From NCBI RefSeq assembly GCF_014652475.1, contig NZ_BMYW01000008.1, positions 90,277 to 154,276 of the forward strand: a stretch of 64,000 nt of DNA, in the 5' to 3' direction. The DNA is from Vogesella alkaliphila (GTDB lineage Bacteria; Pseudomonadota; Gammaproteobacteria; Burkholderiales; Chromobacteriaceae). Shown here in pieces: positions 55,819-64,000 of the stretch. The stretch's first letter is position 1. Each line of letters begins with the position of its first letter. The notes under the pieces were generated by a model. It was not told where the DNA came from, did no database searches, and saw only the letters and a program-made list of their open reading frames with translations. A program made the position numbers and the translations under genes.

Positions 55819-56721
55819 TCAGCCGCCCGACGTTGGCCGCAACACCTGCCGCGCGGCGGCAATCAGCACCTCGCTGAGTCTCGCCAGCCTGGGCGACTGC
55901 ACCTGCCAGTGGTGCCAGTACAGCGCCACGTCCACTGGCTTGTCCGGCTGCAGCGGCAGCAGGGTGTCGGCCTGGCCGCTGGCGGCCAGCTGCACGTCGG
56001 GCAGCATGCCCCAGCCCAGCCCCAGGCGCACCGCCTGCAGGTAGGGGTCGGACGCGGGCAGGAAGTGGCAGGGGTAGCTGTCGTCCGGCAGGCCGAAGTG
56101 CTGCAGCAGCCAGTCGGCCTGCAGCCTGTCCTTGCGGTTGTAGATCATCACCGGGGCGCGGCGCAGCGTGTCGCGGCTGACGCCGCCGGCAAACCAGCGC
56201 GCGTGGTAGTCGGCGCTGGCCAGCGCCTGGTAGCGCATCACGCCCAAGGGGCTGGCGCTACAGCCGCGCATCGCCTGCGGCTCGGTGGACACGCAGCCCA
56301 GCGCCATGCCGGCCTGCAGCAGGGTGTAGGTGTGGTCCTGGTCGTCCACGATCGCGTCCAGCAGCACGCGTTCGCGGATCAGGAACGGGGTCAGCGCCGG
56401 CAGGAACCAGCTGGCGATGCTGTCGGCGTTGATCGCCAGCGACACGCTGAGCATCGCGCTGTCGTCGCCGGCAAAGGTGGCGGCCAGATCGGCCTCCAGC
56501 AGCGCGGCACGCTGCAGGTGCTGGCGCAGCAGCTGGCCTTCGCGCGTGGCGCGGCAGGGGCGGCTGCGCACCAGCAGCGGCTTGCCGAGCGCCTCTTCCA
56601 GCGCGCGGATGCGCTGCGAGATGGCGGACGGGGTCAGGTGCAGGTCCTGTGCGGCCTGCTCGAAGCTGCCGCTGTCCAGCGCGGCCAGAAAGGCCTCGCT
56701 GTGCCTGGGGTCGAGTTTCAT
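55819..56721 (-). CDS. argP: LysR family regulator ArgP
   Basis: A 300-residue LysR regulator of the ArgP/IciA group, which controls arginine/lysine export. HTH region: MKLDPRHSEAFLAALDSGSF, then LHLTPSAISQRIRALEEALG. It is divergent from the LysE/ArgO-type exporter gene, the classical argP-argO pair, so basic amino-acid sensing is likely. The C-terminal codons contain a repeat copy that encodes L-R-P-T. Confidence 0.92.
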   Translation of the reverse strand: MKLDPRHSEAFLAALDSGSFEQAAQDLHLTPSAISQRIRALEEALGKPLLVRSRPCRATREGQLLRQHLQRAALLEADLAATFAGDDSAMLSVSLAINADSIASWFLPALTPFLIRERVLLDAIVDDQDHTYTLLQAGMALGCVSTEPQAMRGCSASPLGVMRYQALASADYHARWFAGGVSRDTLRRAPVMIYNRKDRLQADWLLQHFGLPDDSYPCHFLPASDPYLQAVRLGLGWGMLPDVQLAASGQADTLLPLQPDKPVDVALYWHHWQVQSPRLARLSEVLIAAARQVLRPTSGG

Positions 56722-56802
56722 GGTGAGGCGATGTAAGTGAAACGAAATTAATGATAGCCAAGATAATTTAATCTTGCTGTTGTTGTGTGGCGGTCGCGGC
56801 GA

Positions 56803-56820
56803 TACTGCGGCCAACCTTAC
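56803..56820 (-). repeat. Single copy of GTTGGCCGCA repeat in the argP-argO intergenic region
   Basis: TACTGCGGCCAACCTTAC; exact reverse 10-mer 56806-56815. It lies between the AT-rich regulatory segment and the exporter start. Confidence 0.9.
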
Positions 56821-56835
56821 CTCGTGGAGCACACC

Positions 56836-57444
56836 ATGCTGACAGCAAGCTATTTCAAGGGCCTGGGCCTGGGCGCCAGCCTGATCATGGCCATCGGTTC
56901 ACAGAACGCCCACGTGCTGAAGATGGGCCTGTTGCGCCAGCACGTCGGAGTGACGGTGCTTGTGTGCATGCTGTGCGACGCGGTGCTGATCGCCACCGGC
57001 GTGGCCGGCATGGGCAGCCTGATCCAGCGCAGCCCGCTGCTGCTGGAGGCGGCGCGCTGGGGCGGCGCGGCCTTCCTGTTCTGGTACGGGCTGCGCGCGT
57101 GGCGGGCGGTGCTGGCCGACGAGAGCCTGCAGATCGCGGCCGGGGCCACGGTCATGCCGCTGAAGGCGGCGCTGCTGACGGTGCTGGCGCTGACCTTGCT
57201 GAACCCGCACGTGTATCTGGATACCGTGGTGCTGCTGGGCAGCATCGGCGGCCAGGAGGCGGGAGACGGCCGGCTGTGGTTTGCGCTGGGCGCGTGCACC
57301 GCGTCGGTGTTGTGGTTTGCGGCGCTGGGCTACGGCGCACGGCTGCTGGCGCCGCTGTTTGCGCGGCCGCTGTCGTGGCGGGTGCTGGACGGCGTGGTGG
57401 GCACGGTGATGTGGACGCTGGCCGGCGCGCTGGCCCTGTCCTGA
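56836..57444 (+). CDS. argO: LysE/ArgO family amino-acid exporter
   Basis: A 202-residue inner-membrane protein with about six helices that exports arginine or lysine. It has the family opening GLGLGASLIMAIGSQNAHVLKMGL (with the G-x-x-N-x-x-V/H motif) and TLLNPHVYLDTVVLLGSIG. GGAG ribosome-binding site before ATG 56836. Controlled, by analogy, by divergent ArgP. Ends before a terminator. Confidence 0.93.
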   Translation: MLTASYFKGLGLGASLIMAIGSQNAHVLKMGLLRQHVGVTVLVCMLCDAVLIATGVAGMGSLIQRSPLLLEAARWGGAAFLFWYGLRAWRAVLADESLQIAAGATVMPLKAALLTVLALTLLNPHVYLDTVVLLGSIGGQEAGDGRLWFALGACTASVLWFAALGYGARLLAPLFARPLSWRVLDGVVGTVMWTLAGALALS

Positions 57445-57461
57445 GCGGCGCGGGCGGTATG

Positions 57462-57497
57462 AAAAAAGGCGGCACCGGATGGGTGTCGCCTTTTTTT
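57462..57497. terminator. Bidirectional terminator between argO and the chorismate mutase gene
   Basis: AAAAAAGGCGGCACC and GGTGTCGCCTTTTTTT pair with one mismatch, closed by a short loop; T7 follows. Confidence 0.88.
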
Positions 57498-57550
57498 GTC
57501 TGGTGCGATGGGCCGCCATCGCACCGTGGAAAAGCCGGAGCCGCCGTCGT

Positions 57551-57868
57551 TCATGCGTGCGCCTCCCGTTCGCCGACCAGGCGCAGCCGCTCGGCGCGCT
57601 CGCTGTCGATGAAGTGGCCGATCATGGTGCGGTAGATCTTGGCGGTGAGCGCGGCGTCGGCGCCCAGCTCGCCGGCGAGGCGGGTGACGCGGCGCATCAC
57701 CTGGTCGACGCGCTTGCCGTCTTCCACTTCGGCGTCGCTGTGCTTGAAGGCGGCGGCCTGATGTACGTACAGCCCACGTTCGGCAATCAGGCTGACGATG
57801 GCGCGGTCCAGGGCATCGATCTGCGAGCGGACTTCGTCCAGGTTACGACACTGGTAAACCCATTCCAT
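57551..57868 (-). CDS. Chorismate mutase (type II, AroQ/PchB-like)
   Basis: A 105-residue all-helical chorismate mutase domain. It has the N-terminal LDEVRSQIDALDRAIVSLIAERG with the active-site Arg, the middle K/D (AFKHSDAEVEDGKRVDQVMRRV) and the C-terminal IYRTMIGHFIDSE. It is a stand-alone domain; it could be a true mutase or an isochorismate-pyruvate lyase-type enzyme, but no salicylate genes are nearby. Start 57868 (MEWVYQ). Downstream of trpS on the same strand with a repeat pair between them. Confidence 0.88.
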   Translation of the reverse strand: MEWVYQCRNLDEVRSQIDALDRAIVSLIAERGLYVHQAAAFKHSDAEVEDGKRVDQVMRRVTRLAGELGADAALTAKIYRTMIGHFIDSERAERLRLVGEREAHA

Positions 57869-57887
57869 GGTGTGACTCCCGTTGTCA

Positions 57888-57918
57888 GTGCGGCCAACGT
57901 TGCGGGTTGGCCGCAAGG
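57888..57918. repeat. Inverted pair of GTTGGCCGCA repeats between trpS and chorismate mutase
   Basis: TGCGGCCAAC (57889-57898) and GTTGGCCGCA (57906-57915) with a 7-nt loop; directly after the trpS stop, so it can act as the trpS terminator hairpin. Confidence 0.88.
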
Positions 57919-57927
57919 TAAGCGATC

Positions 57928-58953
<1,026 letters not shown>

Positions 58954-59009
58954 GCTGATCTCCGTTATTTCACGGGAGACCGACTTGGCGCAGGGGAGGA
59001 TGGTGCAAC

Positions 59010-59046
59010 AAAAAACCCGGGCGCCTTGTCGGCTGCTCCCGGGTTT
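59010..59046 (-). terminator. Attenuator (Rho-independent terminator) in the trpS leader
   Basis: On the minus strand, AAACCCGGG (59046-59038), a 16-nt loop region, CCCGGGTTT (59021-59013), then more T. It lies between the Trp leader peptide and the trpS start, about 57 bp upstream of the ATG. GGTTGC upstream (59062-59057) can instead pair with GCAAACC, which includes the 5' arm of this terminator, forming an antiterminator. Confidence 0.88.
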
Positions 59047-59056
59047 GCTTTACGTA

Positions 59057-59065
59057 CGCAACCGC
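59057..59065 (-). promoter_or_regulatory. Segment 2 of the trpS attenuator
   Basis: GCGGTTGCG on the minus strand is exactly complementary to CGCAACCGC inside the leader peptide ORF (59115-59107). This gives the classic 1:2 pause stem, as an alternative to the 2:3 antiterminator. Confidence 0.75.
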
Positions 59066-59075
59066 GGTGCCGCCG

Positions 59076-59129
59076 TCAGAGGCGCCACCAGGAAAAAAAG
59101 AAAGCTGCGGTTGCGGGTTTGGTAGTCAT
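59076..59129 (-). CDS. trpS leader peptide with tandem Trp codons
   Basis: A 17-codon ORF MTTKPATAAFFFSWWRL, stop TGA, ends 30 bp before the terminator stem. Two adjacent TGG codons (59090-59085) are in the position expected for a regulatory leader: stalling for charged tRNA-Trp would mask segment 1 and let segment 2 form an antiterminator. The ribosome-binding site is weak; a TTGACG-N18-TCTGAT promoter placed just upstream would give a very short or no 5' leader for this ORF. It is too short for ordinary gene finders. Confidence 0.85.
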   Translation of the reverse strand: MTTKPATAAFFFSWWRL

Positions 59130-59173
59130 GTTTTTCATCAGATCACGGCATGACGGCGGGCGTCAAGCCGTTT

Positions 59174-59995
59174 TTAGAAGCGGCGGGTGAGGTGCGCCTT
59201 GTGCATGATGGTGGAGGCGATCTCCTCGATCGACTTGTGCGTGGTGCTGATGAAGGGCACCGAATGATGGCGGAACATGGACTCGGCCTCGTTCACCTCG
59301 CGGCGGCAGTTCTCCATGCTGGCGTAGCGCGAATCCGGGCGGCGCTCGGAGCGGATGTGGTGCAGTCGCGCCGGGTCGATGGTCAGGCCGAACATCTTGT
59401 TGCGGTACGGCAGCAGCATTTTCGGCAGCGTCGGGCTGTCGAGGTCTTCCGGGGTCAGCGGGTAGTTGGCCGCCTTGATGCCGTACTGCAGCGCCAGGTA
59501 CAGGCAGGTCGGCGTCTTGCCGGAGCGCGACACGCCGATCAGGATCACGTCGGCCTCGGCCAGATCCTTCAGCTTCACGCCGTCGTCATGGTTGAGCGAG
59601 AAGTTCACCGCCTCGATGCGGTGATCGTATTCCTCCTCGTTGCTCATGCCATGCGCCTTGCCCAGCTGTAGTGTCGCTTTTTCACCCAGCTCCCGTTCCA
59701 GCTCGCCGATGAAGGTTTCGAAGAAGTCGATCACCAGCGCGTGGCTGATCTGCAGCGCGGCGCGGACGTCGGCCTTGATGATGCTGGTAAAGACCAGCGG
59801 CTTGAGGTGATCGGTGGCGCCGACTTCGTCAATCTGGCGTGTCAGCTCCTGCGCCTTCTCCACGGTATCGATGAACGGCACCGTTTCACGCTTGAATTCT
59901 TGGGCATCAAATTGCGTCAGCAGGGTGTTTCCGAGTGATTCGGCGGTGATCCCGGTGCGGTCGGAAACAAAAAAAACGGAACGGCGATGCGGCAT
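59174..59995 (-). CDS. ppsR: Phosphoenolpyruvate synthase regulatory protein
   Basis: Bifunctional kinase/pyrophosphorylase that switches PEP synthase by ADP-dependent phosphorylation of a threonine. The 273-residue DUF299-family protein has an N-terminal [19 protein letters not shown] and the P-loop [29 protein letters not shown] and [20 protein letters not shown] complete the signature. Start 59995 was chosen. It is divergent from its target ppsA, the usual arrangement, and immediately upstream of the trpS leader. Confidence 0.96.
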   Translation of the reverse strand: MPHRRSVFFVSDRTGITAESLGNTLLTQFDAQEFKRETVPFIDTVEKAQELTRQIDEVGATDHLKPLVFTSIIKADVRAALQISHALVIDFFETFIGELERELGEKATLQLGKAHGMSNEEEYDHRIEAVNFSLNHDDGVKLKDLAEADVILIGVSRSGKTPTCLYLALQYGIKAANYPLTPEDLDSPTLPKMLLPYRNKMFGLTIDPARLHHIRSERRPDSRYASMENCRREVNEAESMFRHHSVPFISTTHKSIEEIASTIMHKAHLTRRF

Positions 59996-60093
59996 GGTGA
60001 TTTCCTGCAAATGTCCAGTGGAGGTCTACAGCGGCAAGTCTGCGGGCAGGCGGCGGCGGATGCAAGCCGCAAGCGCGGTGCCCGCCGATGGCG

Positions 60094-60117
60094 CGCTGTA
60101 GTTTGCTGACTACAGCG
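60094..60117. promoter_or_regulatory. Inverted repeat in the ppsR-ppsA divergent region
   Basis: CGCTGTAGT, 6-bp loop, ACTACAGCG (9-bp perfect arms). A second CTACAGCGGCA lies near 60027. The 297-bp divergent region holds it and a possible TAGAAT -10 at 60245-60250 for ppsA; it looks like a regulator site of unknown identity. Confidence 0.45.
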
Positions 60118-60292
60118 GCAGTCGGCAAAACCGCGACATTGTGGTGCAGGGCAGAACACCAGAAAGCGGCATCGCGCCTTGAGTCAGGGCAAACCCTGCG
60201 TTGTGCAGTGCAGAAGTAGCTACGCAAACAGCGACTTGTTCGGCTAGAATGCGCTATCCCTATCGTCCAATCCACATACAGGAAGTGAAGTG

Positions 60293-62680
60293 ATGGCAGA
60301 GAACTACGTCATCTGGTTCGAGAAGCTGCGCATGACCGACGTTGAAGAAGTAGGCGGCAAGAATGCCTCTCTCGGCGAAATGATCAGTCAGCTGGCAAAC
60401 TCCGGCGTGCGAGTACCGGGAGGCTTTGCAACCACTGCAGACGCCTATCGTGACTTTTTGCAGCACAATGGCCTCGCCGACCGAATCAACCAAGCCCTTG
60501 GCAAACTCGATATCGATGATGTCACCGAACTGGCCCGCGTCGGCAAGGAAATCCGGCAATGGATTATCGACACCCCATTCCCGGCCAAGCTTGATGAAGA
60601 CATCAAGACAGCCTGGGACAAGATGGTCGCCGATGCCGGTGGTGCCGATATTTCCGTCGCAGTCCGTTCCTCTGCCACCGCAGAAGACCTCCCCGATGCC
60701 TCGTTCGCAGGCCAGCAAGAAACCTTCCTGAACATTCGTGGCCTTGACAACGTCAAGGACGCCATGAAGCACGTCTTCGCTTCCCTCTATAACGACCGCG
60801 CCATCTCCTACCGCGTGCACAAAGGCTTTGCCCACGATGTGGTGGCACTGTCGGCTGGTGTGCAGCGCATGGTGCGTTCCGATAGCGGCGCTGCCGGCGT
60901 GATGTTCACCATCGATACCGAATCCGGCTTCGAAGACGTGGTGTTCATCACCTCTTCCTACGGTCTGGGCGAGACAGTGGTGCAAGGCGCGGTGAACCCG
61001 GACGAGTTCTACGTTCACAAGCCAACGCTGAAGGCCGGCCGTCCTGCCGTGCTGCGCAAGAACCTGGGTTCCAAGCTGATCAAGATGGAATTCACCGACG
61101 CGTCGCAAGCCGGCCGTTCGGTAAAAACCGTCGACGTGGCGCCGGAACTGCAGAAGCAGTTCTCGATCACCGACGCGGAAGTGGAAGAGCTGGCCCAGTA
61201 CGCGCTGATCATCGAAAAACACTACGGCCGCCCGATGGATATCGAGTGGGGCCGTGACGGTACCGACGGCAAGCTGTACATCCTGCAGGCCCGTCCGGAA
61301 ACCGTGAAGTCGCAGGAAGACCGCAAGGACACCCTGCGCCGCTATCGCCTGAAGAACAAGTCCACCGTGCTGGTCGAAGGCCGCGCCATTGGCCAGAAGA
61401 TCGGCCAGGGCACCGTGCGCATGATCAAGGACGCGTCCGAGATGGATCAGGTCAAGGCCGGCGACGTGCTGGTCACCGACATGACCGACCCGGACTGGGA
61501 ACCGGTGATGAAGCGCGCCGCCGCGATCGTGACCAACCGTGGCGGCCGTACCTGCCACGCCGCGATCATCGCGCGTGAACTGGGTATCCCAGCCGTAGTC
61601 GGCTGTGGCGACGCCACCGACCTGCTGCGCGACGGCATGCAGGTGACCGTGTCCTGCTCCGAAGGCGACACCGGCAACATCTACGACGGCCTGCTGGACG
61701 TGGAAATCATCGAGCTGGAGCTCGACAAGATGCCGAAGTCCCCGGTCAAGATCATGATGAACGTCGGCAACCCGGAACTGGCCTTCGATTTCGCGCAGCT
61801 GCCGAACGAAGGCGTGGGCCTGGCGCGCATGGAGTTCGTGATCAACCGCCAGATCGGCATCCACCCGAAAGCGCTGCTGGAGTTTGATACCCTGCCGGCC
61901 GACCTGAAGGCGACCATCACTGATCGCATCGCCGGTTACGCCAGCCCGGTCGACTTCTACGTCGACAAGATCGCCGAAGGCGTGTCGACGTTGGCCGCAG
62001 CGTTCTACCCGAAAAAGGTCATCGTGCGCATGTCCGACTTCAAGTCGAACGAGTACGCCAACCTGATCGGTGGCCAGCTGTACGAGCCGCACGAAGAAAA
62101 CCCGATGCTGGGCTTCCGTGGTGCCGCCCGCTACGTGGCCGACAGCTTCCGCGACTGCTTCGAGCTGGAATGCCGTGCCATCAAGAAGGTGCGCGACGTG
62201 ATGGGCCTCACCAACGTGGAAGTGATGATCCCGTTCGTGCGTACCCTGGCCGAAGCCGAGAAAGTGATCGAGATCCTGGCCGTCAACGGCCTGAAGCGCG
62301 GCGAAAACGGCCTGCGCCTGATCATGATGTGTGAACTGCCGACCAACGCGGTACTGGCCGAGAAGTTCCTGCAGTTCTTCGACGGCTTCTCCATCGGCTC
62401 CAACGACATGACCCAGCTCACCCTGGGCGTGGATCGTGACTCCGGTGGCCCGATCGCCACCACCTTCGACGAGCGCAACGAAGCCGTGAAAGCCATGCTG
62501 CATATGGCGATCCAGGCTTGTCGCAAGCTCGACAAGTACGTGGGTATCTGCGGCCAGGGCCCGTCCGATCACCCGGACTTCGCCAAGTGGCTGGTGGAAG
62601 AGGGCATCGAGACCATCTCGCTGAACCCGGACACCGTGGTGGAAACCTGGCTGTACCTGGCCAAGGAACTCAACGCCTGA
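60293..62680 (+). CDS. ppsA: Phosphoenolpyruvate synthase
   Basis: Converts pyruvate and ATP to PEP for gluconeogenesis. The 795-residue protein has the N-terminal ATP-grasp half ([31 protein letters not shown]), the swivelling phosphohistidine domain with H422 in [14 protein letters not shown] (Thr two residues before His is the PpsR target type), and the C-terminal PEP-binding barrel ([39 protein letters not shown]). ATG 60293 has GGAAG at 7 nt. A repeat copy at 61990-61999 encodes T-L-A-A. Confidence 0.98.
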   Translation: MAENYVIWFEKLRMTDVEEVGGKNASLGEMISQLANSGVRVPGGFATTADAYRDFLQHNGLADRINQALGKLDIDDVTELARVGKEIRQWIIDTPFPAKLDEDIKTAWDKMVADAGGADISVAVRSSATAEDLPDASFAGQQETFLNIRGLDNVKDAMKHVFASLYNDRAISYRVHKGFAHDVVALSAGVQRMVRSDSGAAGVMFTIDTESGFEDVVFITSSYGLGETVVQGAVNPDEFYVHKPTLKAGRPAVLRKNLGSKLIKMEFTDASQAGRSVKTVDVAPELQKQFSITDAEVEELAQYALIIEKHYGRPMDIEWGRDGTDGKLYILQARPETVKSQEDRKDTLRRYRLKNKSTVLVEGRAIGQKIGQGTVRMIKDASEMDQVKAGDVLVTDMTDPDWEPVMKRAAAIVTNRGGRTCHAAIIARELGIPAVVGCGDATDLLRDGMQVTVSCSEGDTGNIYDGLLDVEIIELELDKMPKSPVKIMMNVGNPELAFDFAQLPNEGVGLARMEFVINRQIGIHPKALLEFDTLPADLKATITDRIAGYASPVDFYVDKIAEGVSTLAAAFYPKKVIVRMSDFKSNEYANLIGGQLYEPHEENPMLGFRGAARYVADSFRDCFELECRAIKKVRDVMGLTNVEVMIPFVRTLAEAEKVIEILAVNGLKRGENGLRLIMMCELPTNAVLAEKFLQFFDGFSIGSNDMTQLTLGVDRDSGGPIATTFDERNEAVKAMLHMAIQACRKLDKYVGICGQGPSDHPDFAKWLVEEGIETISLNPDTVVETWLYLAKELNA

Positions 62681-62701
62681 GCCAGACCGCCTGATCCTGT
62701 C

Positions 62702-62757
62702 AACGCCCGACTGGCGCGTGCATCGAGTGCACTCGCCGCCCAAGTCGGGCGTTTTTC
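62702..62757 (+). terminator. Rho-independent terminator of ppsA
   Basis: AACGCCCGACT pairs with AGTCGGGCGTT across an internal stem (GTGCA/TGCAC), followed by TTTTCTTT. Confidence 0.88.
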
Positions 62758-62862
62758 TTTGTCAATTCATGTAGTTCGCAGGTAACACACCCGATGGCAG
62801 AAGGGCGATGGTAAACTTTGTCCATAGCCCTTTTCCACCTACCTTGCGATACGAGGACAACG

Positions 62863-63861
62863 ATGAGCCGTATCTCCCTTTCCCGCTTCCTGATCGAAGA
62901 GCAGCGCCAGCACGGCGCACTGCCGCCAGACCTGCGTCTGCTGATTGAAACCGTGGCCCGCGCCTGCAAGGCCATCGCCCACTCCGTGAACAAGGGCGCG
63001 CTGGCTGGTGTGCTCGGCGAGGCCGGTACCGGCAACGTACAGGGCGAAGCCCAGAAAAAGCTGGACGTGATCGCCAACGACATCCTGCTGGAAGCCAACG
63101 AATGGGGCGGCAACCTCGGCGCGATGGCCTCCGAAGAGATGGAGCTGCCGCACTCGATCCCGGATCACATGCCGCGTGGCCGCTACCTGCTGCTGTTCGA
63201 CCCGCTGGATGGCTCCTCCAATATCGACGTCAACATCTCGGTCGGCACCATCTTCTCGGTGCTGGAAGCGCCGGAAGGCAACGAGCAGCCAACCGAGCAG
63301 GACTTCCTGCAGCCGGGGAGCCGCCAGGTGGCTGCCGGCTATGCGCTGTACGGTCCGCAGAACATGCTGGTGCTGACCTTCGGCCAGGGCGTGTATGGCT
63401 TCACGCTGGATCGTGAGCTGGGGTCCTGGGTGCTGACCAATACGCGCATGCAGGTGCCGGAAACCACCAAGGAATTCGCCATCAACATGTCCAATCAGCG
63501 CCACTGGGAAGCACCGGTCAAGCGCTATATCGGTGAATTGCTGGCCGGTCAGGAAGGTCCGCTGGGCAAGGACTACAACATGCGCTGGGTCGCTTCCATG
63601 GTGGCCGAAGTGCATCGCATCCTGGTGCGTGGCGGTGTGTTCATGTATCCGAAGGATGCACGCGAGCCGTCCAAGCCGGGCAAGCTGCGGCTGATGTACG
63701 AAGGCAACCCGATGGCCTTCATTATCGAGCAGGCCGGCGGCGTCGCGACCAACGGCCATCAGCGTATTCTCGATATCCAGCCTAATGGTCTGCACGAGCG
63801 GGTGGCGGTATTCCTCGGCTCCAGGGAAGAAGTGGAGCGCGTCACCGCTTATCACGCGTAA
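62863..63861 (+). CDS. fbp: Fructose-1,6-bisphosphatase class 1
   Basis: Dephosphorylates fructose-1,6-bisphosphate in gluconeogenesis, matching the preceding ppsA. At 332 residues it is typical. Metal and substrate motifs: [35 protein letters not shown], and the C-terminal [25 protein letters not shown] ribosome-binding site before ATG 62863. It ends at a strong repeat-pair hairpin. Confidence 0.97.
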   Translation: MSRISLSRFLIEEQRQHGALPPDLRLLIETVARACKAIAHSVNKGALAGVLGEAGTGNVQGEAQKKLDVIANDILLEANEWGGNLGAMASEEMELPHSIPDHMPRGRYLLLFDPLDGSSNIDVNISVGTIFSVLEAPEGNEQPTEQDFLQPGSRQVAAGYALYGPQNMLVLTFGQGVYGFTLDRELGSWVLTNTRMQVPETTKEFAINMSNQRHWEAPVKRYIGELLAGQEGPLGKDYNMRWVASMVAEVHRILVRGGVFMYPKDAREPSKPGKLRLMYEGNPMAFIIEQAGGVATNGHQRILDIQPNGLHERVAVFLGSREEVERVTAYHA

Positions 63862-63884
63862 TTTCACACGCTGGATTAGCTACT

Positions 63885-63920
63885 AAAGGTTGGCCGCAAG
63901 CATTGCGGCCAACCTTTTTC
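63885..63920. terminator. Terminator built from an inverted pair of GTTGGCCGCA repeats after fbp
   Basis: AAAGGTTGGCCGCAA (63885-63899), GCA loop, TTGCGGCCAACCTTT (63903-63917), followed by TTC and ATTTTTG. A perfect 15-bp stem plus T-rich tail 23 bp after the fbp stop; the clearest case of the repeat pair acting as a Rho-independent terminator. Confidence 0.92.
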
Positions 63921-64000
63921 ATTTTTGTTGGCGGTGAGGTGCTTGTGAAATCAACGACTTGTAGATTCGGTGTCAAAAAGTCCGGTTTCGGGTGTTGACG
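63921..64000. other. Window end, no gene recognised
   Basis: The last 80 bases contain no open frame of note. They end in TGTTGACG, which could be a -35 element of a promoter lying beyond the window. Confidence 0.4.

Noticed and set aside
60260..62743. Open frame of 827 codons on the minus strand opposite ppsA
   Set aside because: Antisense shadow of ppsA, a highly conserved gene; no independent evidence for coding.

Overview
This window is GC-rich, densely packed bacterial chromosome. The gene order carB-greA-yhbY-rlmE-ftsH-folP-glmM, the mltG-tmk-holB-pilZ-tatD run, and the protein sequences point to a betaproteobacterium of the order Neisseriales. It is most like Chromobacteriaceae-type genera (Chromobacterium, Vogesella, Aquitalea); that assignment is inferred from gene content and order, not from a search. 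I see no prophage, insertion sequence, CRISPR array or rRNA operon.

Layout. 1-9.4 kb: housekeeping genes (partial carB, greA, a DUF4149 membrane protein, yhbY/rlmE divergent, ftsH, folP, glmM). 9.6-12.5 kb: DedA protein, FKBP prolyl isomerase, DUF2189 protein, D-2-hydroxyacid dehydrogenase. 12.6-20.4 kb: one nine-gene, mostly stop/start-overlapping operon (flavin oxidoreductase, DUF1365, cyclopropane-fatty-acid-synthase-like methyltransferase, chalcone-isomerase-like protein, MFS carrier, DUF3833 lipoprotein, SDR, NTF2-like protein). Its last gene is a MerR-family regulator carrying the cobalamin-binding signature of CarH/LitR photoreceptors. 20.4-29.4 kb: DUF1841, glutathione peroxidase, trmB, an NAD(P)-binding epimerase-like gene, an iron-sulfur flavoprotein reductase, LysR, ppa, coq7, an NhaD-type antiporter. 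29.4-32.5 kb: cysD-cysN and a duplicated Arg/Glu tRNA operon. 32.5-42.7 kb: queF, murJ, rpsT, pldA, the fabI-pta-ackA operon, an FmdB-type zinc ribbon protein, DUF502, aspS. 42.7-50.5 kb: response regulator-phosphatase, peroxiredoxin, MFS, tesA divergent from a ybbA/ybbP-like ABC pair, DUF2946. 50.6-55.7 kb: mltG-tmk-holB-pilZ-tatD and followers. 55.8-64 kb: argP/argO, chorismate mutase, trpS with a leader-peptide attenuator, ppsR divergent from ppsA, fbp.

The most striking feature is not a gene. The 10-mer GTTGGCCGCA (extended consensus CAAGGTTGGCCGCAAG, with G or C at the base before GTT) occurs 43 times on the two strands in 64 kb by my manual count. Chance would give well under one. About half of the copies lie in the small intergenic fraction. 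Seven exact pairs, and two with a degenerate partner, are inverted and form hairpins, several at gene ends. The others sit inside genes of unrelated function. This resembles the genomic behaviour of DNA uptake sequences in Neisseria and Pasteurellaceae, but the sequence differs from the dialects I know. Other notable items are a textbook transcription attenuator upstream of trpS (17-residue leader peptide with tandem Trp codons) and the CarH-type light/B12-regulated lipid operon.
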